Assembly: GCA_034401795.1 (NCBI GenBank)
Contig: CM067369.1
Location: forward strand, 137,032,496 to 137,096,495
Length of the DNA: 64,000 nt
Reading direction: 5' to 3'
From: Chaetoderma sp. LZ-2023a
Lineage: Eukaryota; Mollusca; Caudofoveata; Chaetodermatida; Chaetodermatidae
A program made the position numbers and the translations under genes. The notes beneath the pieces are model-generated. The model did no database searches, was not told the origin of the DNA, and was given only the letters and a program-made list of their open reading frames with translations. Below, one piece after another: positions 38,150-47,543 of the stretch (positions are counted from its first letter, which is position 1; each line of letters starts with the position of its first letter).

Positions 38150-39283
38150 TTATTTTTTCAAAATCGACAAGGCGAGAGGATTAGAGGTGTCACGGAGATA
38201 ATGGTCTGTAAAACTTGACTCACAGTGCCACTGAGCCACCGACATAATATCATCCACAGGGACCCCATTAAATAGGGCAGTGGATGTCACTACGCCGCGG
38301 ACACTGTGAGCCTTGGCCACGTCAACCTGCTTCCCGGTGGCGGATTTATGGCAAAACTGAATGCATTCAACAATCCACCTGGAAATGGTGTCCCTAGAAG
38401 CCCTGCCATGGGGTTCAATATATGACAACCATAACGCTGACTTGTCGGTGCGCCACTCCGCCGTACGTTGTTTGTACCGGCGCAGCGCCCGGACGGGACA
38501 CCATGCTTTAGAATTAGGATCATATCTAGTTAAAGCAGGCAAAATAATAGGTTGACCTGGATATTTCAACGACTGATTTTTAGCCAAGAAATTAATCCTA
38601 GGTAGCAGCTTAAGGCCTTCCCCTGAAACCACAAAACGGTCATCCTCGGCTGATAAGGCATGAATTTCACTCCTACGCCTAGCCGAGGCCGCAGCAATTA
38701 AAAACACAGTCTTCAGTGTTAATAGTTTCATAGAAATGGAACTAAGTGGTTCAAAAGGCTTATCACCTAGTACTTGAAGCACTAGCGATAAACTCCAAGA
38801 CGGAATCACCGGTGGATTCCTTGGTCTTAGATTGCCCATGCCTTTAATTAATACATTTAATGTATTTACTTCATCACTTCCCCTCTTAGCCAAGCAAGGA
38901 ATAACAGACATTAATGCTGACTTATAACCAGCAATAGAGTTAGGCTTGAGGCTATAGGCATCATAGAGGTGACAGAGGAAATCAGCTACTACTTGAATAG
39001 ATGAATCCATTGGATCAATACATCTTTTTGAGCACCATTCTGCAAATCTGTTGATTTTATAATTATATGCTCTGGAGGTTGACCCCCTCCTGGCTTTGGC
39101 CATAAACATGGCTGCTTGCTCAGAAAAGCCCTCCTTAATTCTAGATTCCTTGACAACATCCACGCAGTCAATCTGAACATTGACGGATTGTTGTGAAGGA
39201 CCTTGCCCTGGAAGATAATATCGTCCATCAGAGGCAGAGGAACCGGATTGCAGACCAGAAGGTCCAGCAGATCCGTATACCAT
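38150..39283 (-). CDS. DIRS copy B tyrosine recombinase
   Basis: 377 residues from MVYGSAGPSG, overlapping the end of the RT frame. It has the full catalytic set: ARRRSEIHAL (Arg), KAHSVRGV (His and Arg), WHCESS (Trp) and DHYLRD (Tyr). The natural C-terminus is SNPLALSILKK. The enzyme should join the circular DNA intermediate to chromosomal target sites. The open frame extends upstream into RT sequence, but that part is out of frame with RT and is probably not translated. Confidence 0.87.
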   Translation of the reverse strand: MVYGSAGPSGLQSGSSASDGRYYLPGQGPSQQSVNVQIDCVDVVKESRIKEGFSEQAAMFMAKARRGSTSRAYNYKINRFAEWCSKRCIDPMDSSIQVVADFLCHLYDAYSLKPNSIAGYKSALMSVIPCLAKRGSDEVNTLNVLIKGMGNLRPRNPPVIPSWSLSLVLQVLGDKPFEPLSSISMKLLTLKTVFLIAAASARRRSEIHALSAEDDRFVVSGEGLKLLPRINFLAKNQSLKYPGQPIILPALTRYDPNSKAWCPVRALRRYKQRTAEWRTDKSALWLSYIEPHGRASRDTISRWIVECIQFCHKSATGKQVDVAKAHSVRGVVTSTALFNGVPVDDIMSVAQWHCESSFTDHYLRDTSNPLALSILKK

Positions 39284-41369
39284 GATCGGCTTGGCCAATC
39301 CGGGGCGATCAGAAGCACTTGGCATTCCTCTTGTCTGATTTTCTGAAGAATTTTTGGAATCAGGATTGCTGGAGGGAATTCGTATGCATACATTCTCCCC
39401 CAGCTGATAGCTAACGCAACTGTTGCGAAAGCGCTTGGATCCGGAATCGGAGAGACGTACGTCGTCATCTTCGCATTCTTCTTCGTTGCGAACAAATCGA
39501 TGTTGGGTTTCCCCCAATGGTCGAACAGATGATCCGCCACACATTGATTTAGTTGCCATTCCGTGGGTAAAACACTCATCCTTCGGCTCAATGAGTCTGC
39601 TAGCAGGTTTAACCTTCCCGGAATATGAACTGCTTTCAAGGTAATCTGGTGATCCAGACACCAACAAAGCAGTCTCCATGTCATCATACAGAGACTGGGC
39701 GACTACGTTCCGCCCTGGCGGATTATGTAAGTCACAACTGTTGAGTTGTCTGAACGAATGAGAACAATCTTGCCCTGAACTTTCTGTAAGAAATGTTCCA
39801 GGCCCAGGACTACTGCTCTTAGCTCCAGTAGATTTATATGTTCCTTTGACTGTTCCGGATTCCAAAGCCCTGATATCGTGGACTCTTCCAGGCAAGCCCC
39901 CCAGCCCTCCATCGATGCATCTGTATACACAGTCACCTGAGGGTGGGGAGGGGTCAGCATAACCCCCACCAAGAGATTCTCTGTGAGCAACCACCATTGC
40001 AGGTGGTGAATCAGAGGCGCCAACACTGACACGTTCGAGTCCAGCGAACCTGTACTCTGGGTCCATTGTGTCATGAGAAACAACTGGATCGGCCGCCTGC
40101 GTAAGGCGGCCTGAGGAATGACTGGTTCCAAAGAAACCATCAACCCCAGCATTCTCAAGTAAACCCGTGCCAGGACATGACGACTGTCGCACACTGACTG
40201 AATTAACGAGATGAGTTTTAGCACTCTCTCCTGAGTAGGATAAACATATCCCGTCTCCAGATCGAAGAACATTCCCAGGTAAACAAACCTCTGGGATGGA
40301 GTCAGCTCTGATTTCGGAAAATTTATCATCCAGCCCAAATCCGAGAGAGTTTTCAAAACAATCACCAGATTGGCCGATAAAGCTTCCTTGTCGTGTGCCT
40401 TTAACAGCCAGTCGTCTATGTACGTGTGGACTGCTATGCTTCTCCTGCGGAGGTATGCTGTGATCGCAAGAACCACACGGGTGAAAACCCGAGGAGCGTG
40501 GAAATTCAGAAGGGCAACACCCTGAATTCCCACTGTCTGCCCTGGAATGCAAATCTCAGGAAGCGACAGAAACTCCCGTGGATGGGGATGTGGAAATAAG
40601 CGTCCTTCAAATCTATCGACGCCGTCCACATCCCCCTCTCCAACCCCGCCAACACCGAGCACACCGTTTCCATCTTGAAACTGGGCGTCTCGATGAACTT
40701 GTTCAATGGCTTGAGGTTGAGAATCGGTCTCCACCCTCCGGTGCGTTTTGTTACTAAGAACAGGGTTGAATAGAAGCCCGGACACCTTTGTGCCGGCTGA
40801 ATAGCTCCCTTTTGTACGAGGGAATCTATCTCCTCCTCGATACACAACCTTTGCTCTGGATCTCTCGGAATGGGAGTCCAGACTGGCACTAGAGACAGTC
40901 GCGACGGCGGGCCTGTCATCCACTCTGGATGATACCCGACGGAAAGCCATCGCAAGACTAAACGGTCCTGAGTTAACCGTTCCCACTCTTGCATGTGGTC
41001 GGCTAGCCGGCCTCCCACCGGTCCACCTAGGGACCGAGGTGGACACGAGGCATGCAAGAGCGGCACTGTCTCCGTCGCCATAAACACCGGAGTGGTTCTT
41101 ACCGCGGTAACCGTCCCGTCAGGACCGATAACCACGCCCAGATCCTCGCGCGCCCCGCCCCGCCCCGCGCGCACCTCGGTGCGCGGGCGGCTGCCTGGCT
41201 GACGGCGCCTGAGGAACCTGCGCCCCCCTCGCTGCTGGCCGAATCGCACGCGGCCGAGGCCGACGCTGCGACGGTGGCTGGCCTCTGACTTGGCCAGCAC
41301 CACCTCGAGCCTGCAGGGGACGATACGCAGGGGCCGCGGCGCGAACGTTAGCACGACGCAGCACCTCAA
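38989..41369 (-). pseudogene. DIRS copy B reverse transcriptase/RNase H, broken
   Basis: Same layout as copy A, but with three lesions. A stop replaces Gly after RVLPF (codon ending at 40506), next to the RT active site. One base is deleted near 40496 (ggagcgtgg against ggagccgtgg in A). A stop replaces Lys in RQGGTKSP (39703-39705), inside RNase H. YIDDW, YTDAS and NLLADSLS are otherwise intact. B could only have moved before these changes or with another copy's enzyme. Confidence 0.88.
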
Positions 41370-43179
41370 ACTGCTCGCGCAGCGCCCTCTGGTTATTCAC
41401 CAGGGTGACCGTCTCCTGGAGGTGTCGACATCCCTCACCTCCAAAAAGACCAGGACCCGTCATAGGCGTACGCAGTAGCCTATTGTACAGGTCCTGAGAC
41501 GGGCACAGATTGTCCAGGGCAAACGTGCGTCTTGCCCGGACACTCCTGGTCACCGCCCGAGTCATACAGTCCAGCGCCAGGTTAATACCATCCTGGATGG
41601 CTCGCTGGACTGTGACCGGACTTGGCTGGCGCGATGCGGATGCCGTTACTACCCCCTGTAACAGCTGGGAGACGTGGGACAGAGCGGCAATCGAAGCCCT
41701 CCCACTCTCCTCCGCATCACGCAACGCGGTATTCGCCGAACGCAATGCGTTCGAGCACAAGACCCCCGTGTCAGAACGGGAGCCTGGCCGCGCATCCTCA
41801 CCCAAAGCCGCGCGGTCATCCACGCTGGGCTTGGGTACCACACCGTACCGCTGGTAATCCAGGGGCACGATGCGACAACGCCTGGCCACCTCGCGAGGGG
41901 CCTTCGCGAGACGTCCACTCGACTTAATGGACGACTCCGCCGCCTTGAACATGTCAACGACATGCTCCGCCAGCGGCAGAGAAGGCATAGCGTTAGCAGT
42001 CGGTTTCCCAGCTAACCACGGCCTGTGGTCACGCTGGCTAGCCGACTGCTCCACGGGCAGATCAGGCCTAACGCTCACCAACCACTGGCAAGCGTCAGAC
42101 CAATCCTCCTCCGTGGCTAACTGCGAGCGCTCTACAAGACGGGGTCCTTCGTCTTCCTCCTGAGCGCAAGCAGCAGAGCTTGACGGCGGGTACGCTGATA
42201 CACCTGGCAAGCCAGGTAAAACATGCGGGCCTGACAGCACCGGCATGACAATATCACTGGTTTGACCAGGAGCAGGCACCGTGGCAGAGCGCGGGGTATA
42301 TACCGGCCCACCACGGGCCCGGCCAGCACCAGCAACACCCTCGGCAAGCCGAGGTATGCGGTACCGCTGGCCATCAGCAGCGCCCTGGGCCACCACCTGA
42401 GCCGCGGACTCTACTCCAGGGTGAGTAAAACCGTGGAAGAAGCCGCCTGTATTCCCCGCGAGGGGTGCACAAACGTCTTCATCCATGTCCACGTCGTCAG
42501 ACGGCGACCCTAGCAGGTAATCCTCATCACCCTGGTCAGAAAGATTAGACCCCGGGTCAGCAAAGAGAGCTAACCCGGGCTGACCAGGAACGGTGCCATA
42601 GGAGGTACTGGCCACCGCGGCGTGCGGATACCCCTGGACTGATAAGCAGCCCGCGGGTTCCAGCGACAACCGTCCACGGTCCCCTATCGGCGCGGCAATA
42701 AGCCTGCTGCCAGGGTCGTGGAACGCCCCCTCTAATGGGGCCACCTCTGAATCGTCGAACAACGGAAGCGGTCTAAGGAAAACCGATCCAGAGGCGGGGA
42801 TTACCTGCTCCGAAGCCGATGATGAGGACAGTAAAGGATTTGGTCCAGGAAGCATGCCACGAAGCAACTCTGGAACCAAATCCTTTACTGTCCTCTTCAT
42901 CTCTCCCAACATCTCGGTCCGGAAGGCCTCCATATCCACCGCGGACGAGACCTTCCCCTTACGCTTCCTACTTACAACCTCTCGTTTCCGCTTCTTCTTC
43001 TTCTCCTCCTCTACCACCTTGTCCGTCGCCTGTAAGCACAAGAATTCGGACATTAACTCGCCCCCCCAGTGCTTACATATGTCACAATTAGCCAAGGGAC
43101 CACAAGGGCTACATTGATAGCAAAGATGAGGCCAGAACTTATCATGTAGAAATCGTCCACAGGACGCGCAACCCGGTCC
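41119..43179 (-). CDS. DIRS copy B gag-like protein, exon 2
   Basis: 686 codons after splicing from 43943-43993, about 703 residues in all. The cysteine cluster is kept (CASCGRF, HLCYQCSPCGPL, CDICKHW). The block LYNRLLRTPMTGPGLFGGEG and the Arg/Gly-rich tail match copy A. No ATG precedes the cysteine cluster in frame back to a TAA, and the acceptor ctgtttcag sits directly before it. Confidence 0.8.
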   Translation of the reverse strand, partial: GPGCASCGRFLHDKFWPHLCYQCSPCGPLANCDICKHWGGELMSEFLCLQATDKVVEEEKKKKRKREVVSRKRKGKVSSAVDMEAFRTEMLGEMKRTVKDLVPELLRGMLPGPNPLLSSSSASEQVIPASGSVFLRPLPLFDDSEVAPLEGAFHDPGSRLIAAPIGDRGRLSLEPAGCLSVQGYPHAAVASTSYGTVPGQPGLALFADPGSNLSDQGDEDYLLGSPSDDVDMDEDVCAPLAGNTGGFFHGFTHPGVESAAQVVAQGAADGQRYRIPRLAEGVAGAGRARGGPVYTPRSATVPAPGQTSDIVMPVLSGPHVLPGLPGVSAYPPSSSAACAQEEDEGPRLVERSQLATEEDWSDACQWLVSVRPDLPVEQSASQRDHRPWLAGKPTANAMPSLPLAEHVVDMFKAAESSIKSSGRLAKAPREVARRCRIVPLDYQRYGVVPKPSVDDRAALGEDARPGSRSDTGVLCSNALRSANTALRDAEESGRASIAALSHVSQLLQGVVTASASRQPSPVTVQRAIQDGINLALDCMTRAVTRSVRARRTFALDNLCPSQDLYNRLLRTPMTGPGLFGGEGCRHLQETVTLVNNQRALREQFEVLRRANVRAAAPAYRPLQARGGAGQVRGQPPSQRRPRPRAIRPAARGAQVPQAPSARQPPAHRGARGAGRGARGSGRGYRS

Positions 43180-43942
43180 CTGAAACAGGGCAAAGGACGA
43201 GGAGTATGAGCAAACTAGTTAAGCTTAGACACTCAAACCAACTCAAAGAGAAGGAAAACGATCATAAAGATCAATATACATCAGAAACCAGCATAGCGAC
43301 TTGAATTGCTGATAAATACATAGCCAGGCTGATTATGACGTCATTAATCCCGTGACAGGAAAAATTCGATCCCAACAAAACATCCAAGTGCAAGGACGAA
43401 TTGTATGCTGAATGGATACGTCGACTACACAACCATCAGATACACATAGATAACTCTTTTCTGGCAAAAATGTTAATTATCTCCCTTTGCTTACTATAAT
43501 TAACATCACCACATTATCAATAACTAGATACCTGACACCTTGTATAGACAAACCATCCAACGTGACGAACCGGAGTACTCCACCACCTGCACGCCTCTTA
43601 ACTCTCTCCACCTCATGGGGAAGGAATTGGATCAAGAGGGCAAAGTGAGAAGACCTTTATACTAGGCCTCCAACTCACTGGACATAATTTTTCATTTGGT
43701 TAGATAACCTAACAGTGTTAGTAGGAAATGGAACCATGGTGGAGAGAAAACTAACTCTCTGCTGCTGTGATGCCACCACCTAGCGTCATACAGACCTGTG
43801 GACATAAACAGAAAGAGAAATTAGCCTTAGGTAGCACCGAGTTGACATAAACCAACTAACCAAGGCGCTTATCACGGTAAACGCGAGTCCCGGAAACACA
43901 ATACACCGGGAAGAAAAACTCGCTAATTTTACTAGAAGTCAC
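43180..43942 (-). other. Predicted spliceosomal intron inside DIRS copy B gag
   Basis: gtgact...tttcag, about 760 bases, at the same place as in copy A. Removing it joins PLNQ to GPGCASCG in phase 0. Confidence 0.65.
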
Positions 43943-43993
43943 CTGATTTAAAGGTCCTAGGTCCCCCTTTGGCGAAGTGATCCTTCCTGCCAT
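43943..43993 (-). CDS. DIRS copy B gag, exon 1
   Basis: MAGRITSPKGDLGPLNQ followed by a gt donor. It differs from copy A at six of 17 residues but keeps frame, length, start and donor. A stop in the same frame lies five codons before the ATG, which fixes the start. Confidence 0.72.
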
Positions 43994-44101
43994 CCAAATC
44001 AGTGACTATCACTCCAAAATAACACCACTTAAACAGTTTAAGAGTAAGAAAAAGCTTTTGCACAAAAAGACATGTGTGATCTCTCTGCCAATAATCTAGC
44101 A

Positions 44102-44278
44102 AAGAGGAAGTGCTAGTCTGCGCATGCGCGGTGGTGGGGCTGGCATCCGCCAGACTACGCTCTGACTCCCTGCCCAGTAGGGGCACCTAACTGTTTTAAT
44201 CTGAGTGTTTATTGAGTGAAAGCCAATATTTAGCAATATCAAAAGTATTAGGGAGGTAAGTATACTCTTGAAGTGAAA
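44102..44278 (-). repeat. DIRS copy B, right inverted terminal repeat (5' end of element)
   Basis: Inverted match to 37270-37430, plus the unique tail TATACTCTTGAAGTGAAA. It is followed directly by copy A recombinase codons at 44279. Confidence 0.87.
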
Positions 44279-45381
44279 TTAGAGGCGTCACGGAGATAAT
44301 GGTCTGTAAAACTTGACTCACAGTGCCACTGAGCCACCGACATAATATCATCCACAGGGACCCCATTAAATAGGGCAGTGGATGTCACTACGCCGCGGAC
44401 ACTGTGAGCCTTGGCCACGTCAACCTGCTTCCCGGTGGCGGATTTATGGCAAAACTGAATGCATTCTACAATCCACCTGGAAATGGTGTCCTTAGAAGCC
44501 CTGCCATGGGGTTCCATATATGACAACCATAACGCTGACTGATCGGTGCGCCACTCCGCCGTACGTTGTTTGTACCGGCGAAGCGCCCGGACAGGACACC
44601 ATGCTTTAGAATTAGGATCATATCTAGTTAAAGCAGGCAAAATAATAGGTTGACCTGGATATTTCAACGACTGATTTTTAGCCAAGAAATTAATCCTAGG
44701 TAGCAGCTTAAGGCCTTCCCCTGAAACCACAAAACGGTCATCCTCGGCTGATAAGGCATGAATCTCACTCCTACGCCTAGCCGAGGCCGCAGCAATTAAA
44801 AACACAGTCTTCAGTGTTAATAGTTTCATAGAAATGGAACTAAGTGGTTCAAACGGCTTATCACCTAGTACTTGAAGCACTAGCGATAAACTCCAAGACG
44901 GAATCACCGGAGGATTCCTTGGTCTTAGATTGCCCATGCCTTTAATTAATACATTTAATGTATTCACTTCATCACTTCCCCTCTTAGCCAAGCAAGGAAT
45001 AACAGACATTAAAGCTGACTTATAACCAGCAATAGAGTTAGGCTTGAGGCTATAGGCATCATAGAGGTGACAGAGGAAATCAGCTACTACCTGAATAGAT
45101 GCATCCATTTGATCAATACATCTTTTTGAGCACCATTCTGCAAATCTGTTGATTTTATAATTATATGCTCTGGAGGTTGACCCCCTCCTGGCTTTGGCCA
45201 TAAACATGGCTGCTTGCTCAGAAAAGCCCTCCTTAATTCTAGATTCCTTGACAACATCCACGCAGTCAATCTGAACATTGACGGATTGTTGTGAAGGGCC
45301 TTGCCCTGGAAGATAATATCGTCCATCAGAGGCAGAGGAACCGGATTGCAGACCAGAAGGTCCAGCAGATCCGTATACCAT
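44248..45381 (-). CDS. DIRS copy A tyrosine recombinase with a C-terminus replaced by copy B
   Basis: The likely start is MVYGSAGPSG at 45381, overlapping the end of the RT frame, giving 377 residues. Catalytic residues are present: Arg in ASARRRSEIHAL (about 203), His and Arg in KAHSVRGV (326 and 329), Trp in QWHCESS (352) and Tyr in DHYLRD (362). Six residues after the tyrosine the sequence enters the tip of copy B, which supplies nine codons (FTSRVYLPP) and a stop. Copy B's intact version has PLALSILKK there, so length is unchanged by chance. The enzyme might still work. Confidence 0.85.
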   Translation of the reverse strand: MVYGSAGPSGLQSGSSASDGRYYLPGQGPSQQSVNVQIDCVDVVKESRIKEGFSEQAAMFMAKARRGSTSRAYNYKINRFAEWCSKRCIDQMDASIQVVADFLCHLYDAYSLKPNSIAGYKSALMSVIPCLAKRGSDEVNTLNVLIKGMGNLRPRNPPVIPSWSLSLVLQVLGDKPFEPLSSISMKLLTLKTVFLIAAASARRRSEIHALSAEDDRFVVSGEGLKLLPRINFLAKNQSLKYPGQPIILPALTRYDPNSKAWCPVRALRRYKQRTAEWRTDQSALWLSYMEPHGRASKDTISRWIVECIQFCHKSATGKQVDVAKAHSVRGVVTSTALFNGVPVDDIMSVAQWHCESSFTDHYLRDASNFTSRVYLPP

Positions 45382-47543
45382 GATCGGCTTGGCCAATCCG
45401 GGGCGATCAGAAGCACTTGGCATTCCTCTTGTCTGATTTTCTGAAGAATTTTTGGAATCAGGATTGCTGGAGGGAATGCGTATGCATACATTCTCCCCCA
45501 GCTGATAGCTAACGCATCTGTTGCGAAAGCGCTTGGATCCGGAATCGGAGAGACGTACGTCGTCATCTTCGCATTCTTCTTCGTTGCGAACAAATCGATG
45601 TTGGGTTTCCCCCAATGGTCGAACAGACGATCCGCCACACATTGATTTAGTTGCCATTCCGTGGGTAAAACACTCATCCTTCGGCTCAATGAGTCTGCTA
45701 GCAGGTTTAACCTTCCCGGAATATGAACTGCTTTCAAGGTAATCTGGTGATCCAGACACCAACAAAGCAGTCTCCATGTCATCATACAGAGACTGGGCGA
45801 CTTCGTTCCGCCCTGGCGGTTTATGTAAGTCACAACTGTTGAGTTGTCTGAACGAATAAGAACAATCTTGCCCTGAACTTTCTGTAAGAAATGTTCCAGG
45901 CCCAGGACTACTGCTCTTAGCTCCAGTAGATTTATATGTTCCTTTGACTGTTCCAGATTCCAAAGCCCTGATATCGTGGACTCTTCCAGGCAAGCTCCCC
46001 AGCCCTCCATCGATGCATCTGTATACACAGTCACCTGAGGGTGGGGAGGGGTTAGCATAACCCCCACCAAGAGATTCTCTGTGTCCAACCACCATTGCAG
46101 GTGATGAATCAGAGGCGCCAACACTGACACGTTCGAGTCCAGCGAACCTGTACTCTGGGTCCATTGTGTCATGAGAAATAACTGGATCGGCCGCCTGCGT
46201 AAGGCGGCCTGAGGAATGACTGGTTCCAATGAAACCATCAACCCCAGCATTCTCAAGTAAACCCGTGCCAGGACATGACGACTGTCGCACACTGACTGAA
46301 TTAATGAGATGAGTTTCTGAACTCTCTCCTGAGTAGGATAAACATATCCTGTCTCTAGATCGAAGAACATCCCCAGGTAAACAAACTTCTGGGATGGAGT
46401 CAGCTCTGATTTTGGGAAATTGATCATCCAGCCTAAGTCTGTGAGAGTTTTCAAAACAATCTCCAGACTGGCCGACAAACTTTCCTGGGTGTGCGCTTTC
46501 AACAGCCAGTCGTCTATGTACATGTGGACTGCTATGCTTCTCCTGCGGAGGTATGCGGTGATCGCAAGAACCACACGGGTGAAAACCCGAGGAGCCGTGG
46601 AAATTCCGAAGGGTAGCACCCTGAATTCCCACTGTCTGCCCTGGAATGCAAATCTCAGGAAGCGACGGAAACTCCTGTGTATGGGGATGTGGAAATAAGC
46701 GTCCTTCAAATCTATCGACGCTGTCCACATTCCCCTCTCTAACCCCGCCAACACCGAGCGCACAGTCTCCATCTTGAAACTGGGCGTCTCTATGAACTTG
46801 TTCAATGGCTTGAGGTTGAGAATTGGTCTCCACCCTCCGGTGTTCTTTGTTACTAAGAACAGGGTTGAATAGAAGCCCGGACACCTCTGTGCCGGCTGAA
46901 TAGCTCCTTTTTGTATGAGGGAATTTATTTCCTCCTCGATACACAACCTTTGATCTGGATCTCTCGGATTTGGAGTCCAGATCGGCACTAGAGACAGTCG
47001 CAATGGCGGGCCTGTCATCCAATCGGGATGATACCCGACTGAAAGCCATCGCAAGACTAAACGGTCCTGAGTTAACCGTTCCCACTCTTGCATGTGGTCG
47101 GCTAATCGGCCTCCCATCGGTCCACCTAGGGATAGAGGTGGACATAAGGAGTGCAAGAGCGGCACTGTCTCCTTTGCCAGAAACACCGGCGCGGTTCTCA
47201 CCGCGGTAACCGTCCCATCAGGAACGATTACCCCGCCCAGATCCTCGCGCGCCACGACCAGCACCGCGCGCACCTCGGTGCGCGGGCGGCTGCCTGGCTG
47301 ATTGCGCCTGAGGAGCCTGCGCCCCCCTCGCTGCTGGCCGAATCGCACGCGGCCGAGGCCGGCGCTGCGATGGTGGTTGGCCTCTGACCTGGCCACTACC
47401 ACCTCGAGCCTGCAGGGGACGATACGCAGGGGGTGCGGCGCGAACATTGGCACGACGAAGCACCTCAAACTGTTCGCGCAGCGCCCTCTGGTTATTGACC
47501 AGAGTAACCGTCTCCTGGAGGTGTCTACATCCCTCACCTCCAA
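45087..47543 (-). CDS. DIRS copy A reverse transcriptase/RNase H polyprotein
   Basis: An open frame of 818 codons, in +1 frame relative to gag and overlapping its 3' end. The true start is unknown; the first ATG is used. The RT core runs from about residue 200, with ASIDLKDAYFHIPI near 275-288, VLPFGISTAP near 309-318 and the YIDDW active-site box at 342-346. RNase H follows with YTDAS (507-511), ELRAV (Glu 541), RSDNST (Asp 566) and NLLADSLS (Asp 617). A C-terminal block with NIDLFATKKNAK, AYAFPPA and APDWPSRSW is shared with other DIRS elements, including copy D. No lesion seen. Confidence 0.9.
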   Translation of the reverse strand: MEVRDVDTSRRRLLWSITRGRCANSLRCFVVPMFAPHPLRIVPCRLEVVVARSEANHHRSAGLGRVRFGQQRGGRRLLRRNQPGSRPRTEVRAVLVVAREDLGGVIVPDGTVTAVRTAPVFLAKETVPLLHSLCPPLSLGGPMGGRLADHMQEWERLTQDRLVLRWLSVGYHPDWMTGPPLRLSLVPIWTPNPRDPDQRLCIEEEINSLIQKGAIQPAQRCPGFYSTLFLVTKNTGGWRPILNLKPLNKFIETPSFKMETVRSVLAGLERGMWTASIDLKDAYFHIPIHRSFRRFLRFAFQGRQWEFRVLPFGISTAPRVFTRVVLAITAYLRRRSIAVHMYIDDWLLKAHTQESLSASLEIVLKTLTDLGWMINFPKSELTPSQKFVYLGMFFDLETGYVYPTQERVQKLISLIQSVCDSRHVLARVYLRMLGLMVSLEPVIPQAALRRRPIQLFLMTQWTQSTGSLDSNVSVLAPLIHHLQWWLDTENLLVGVMLTPPHPQVTVYTDASMEGWGACLEESTISGLWNLEQSKEHINLLELRAVVLGLEHFLQKVQGKIVLIRSDNSTVVTYINRQGGTKSPSLCMMTWRLLCWCLDHQITLKAVHIPGRLNLLADSLSRRMSVLPTEWQLNQCVADRLFDHWGKPNIDLFATKKNAKMTTYVSPIPDPSAFATDALAISWGRMYAYAFPPAILIPKILQKIRQEECQVLLIAPDWPSRSWYTDLLDLLVCNPVPLPLMDDIIFQGKALHNNPSMFRLTAWMLSRNLELRRAFLSKQPCLWPKPGGGQPPEHIIIKSTDLQNGAQKDVLIKWMHLFR

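Larger units (their letters stand above)
37230..44278 (-). mobile_element. DIRS1-like retrotransposon, copy B (inner, nested in copy A)
   Basis: About 7.05 kb, flanked on both sides by copy A recombinase sequence. It has a left terminal repeat, internal complementary region, recombinase, RT/RNase H, spliced gag and right terminal repeat. It is very similar to A throughout, so both are recent. Its RT has three disabling changes, while gag and recombinase stay open. Confidence 0.93.

Noticed and set aside
41290-42513. Plus-strand open frames opposite the DIRS gag genes (also 47302-49207 and 18735-19735)
   Set aside because: Antisense shadows in GC-rich gag sequence, without recognisable domains or independent conservation.
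45382-47145. Upstream extension of the recombinase frame (to 965 residues) in copy A, and to 800 residues in B
   Set aside because: This part overlaps RT/RNase H in another frame and has no recombinase or other domain. The similar out-of-frame reading in B and C reflects conserved nucleotide sequence.
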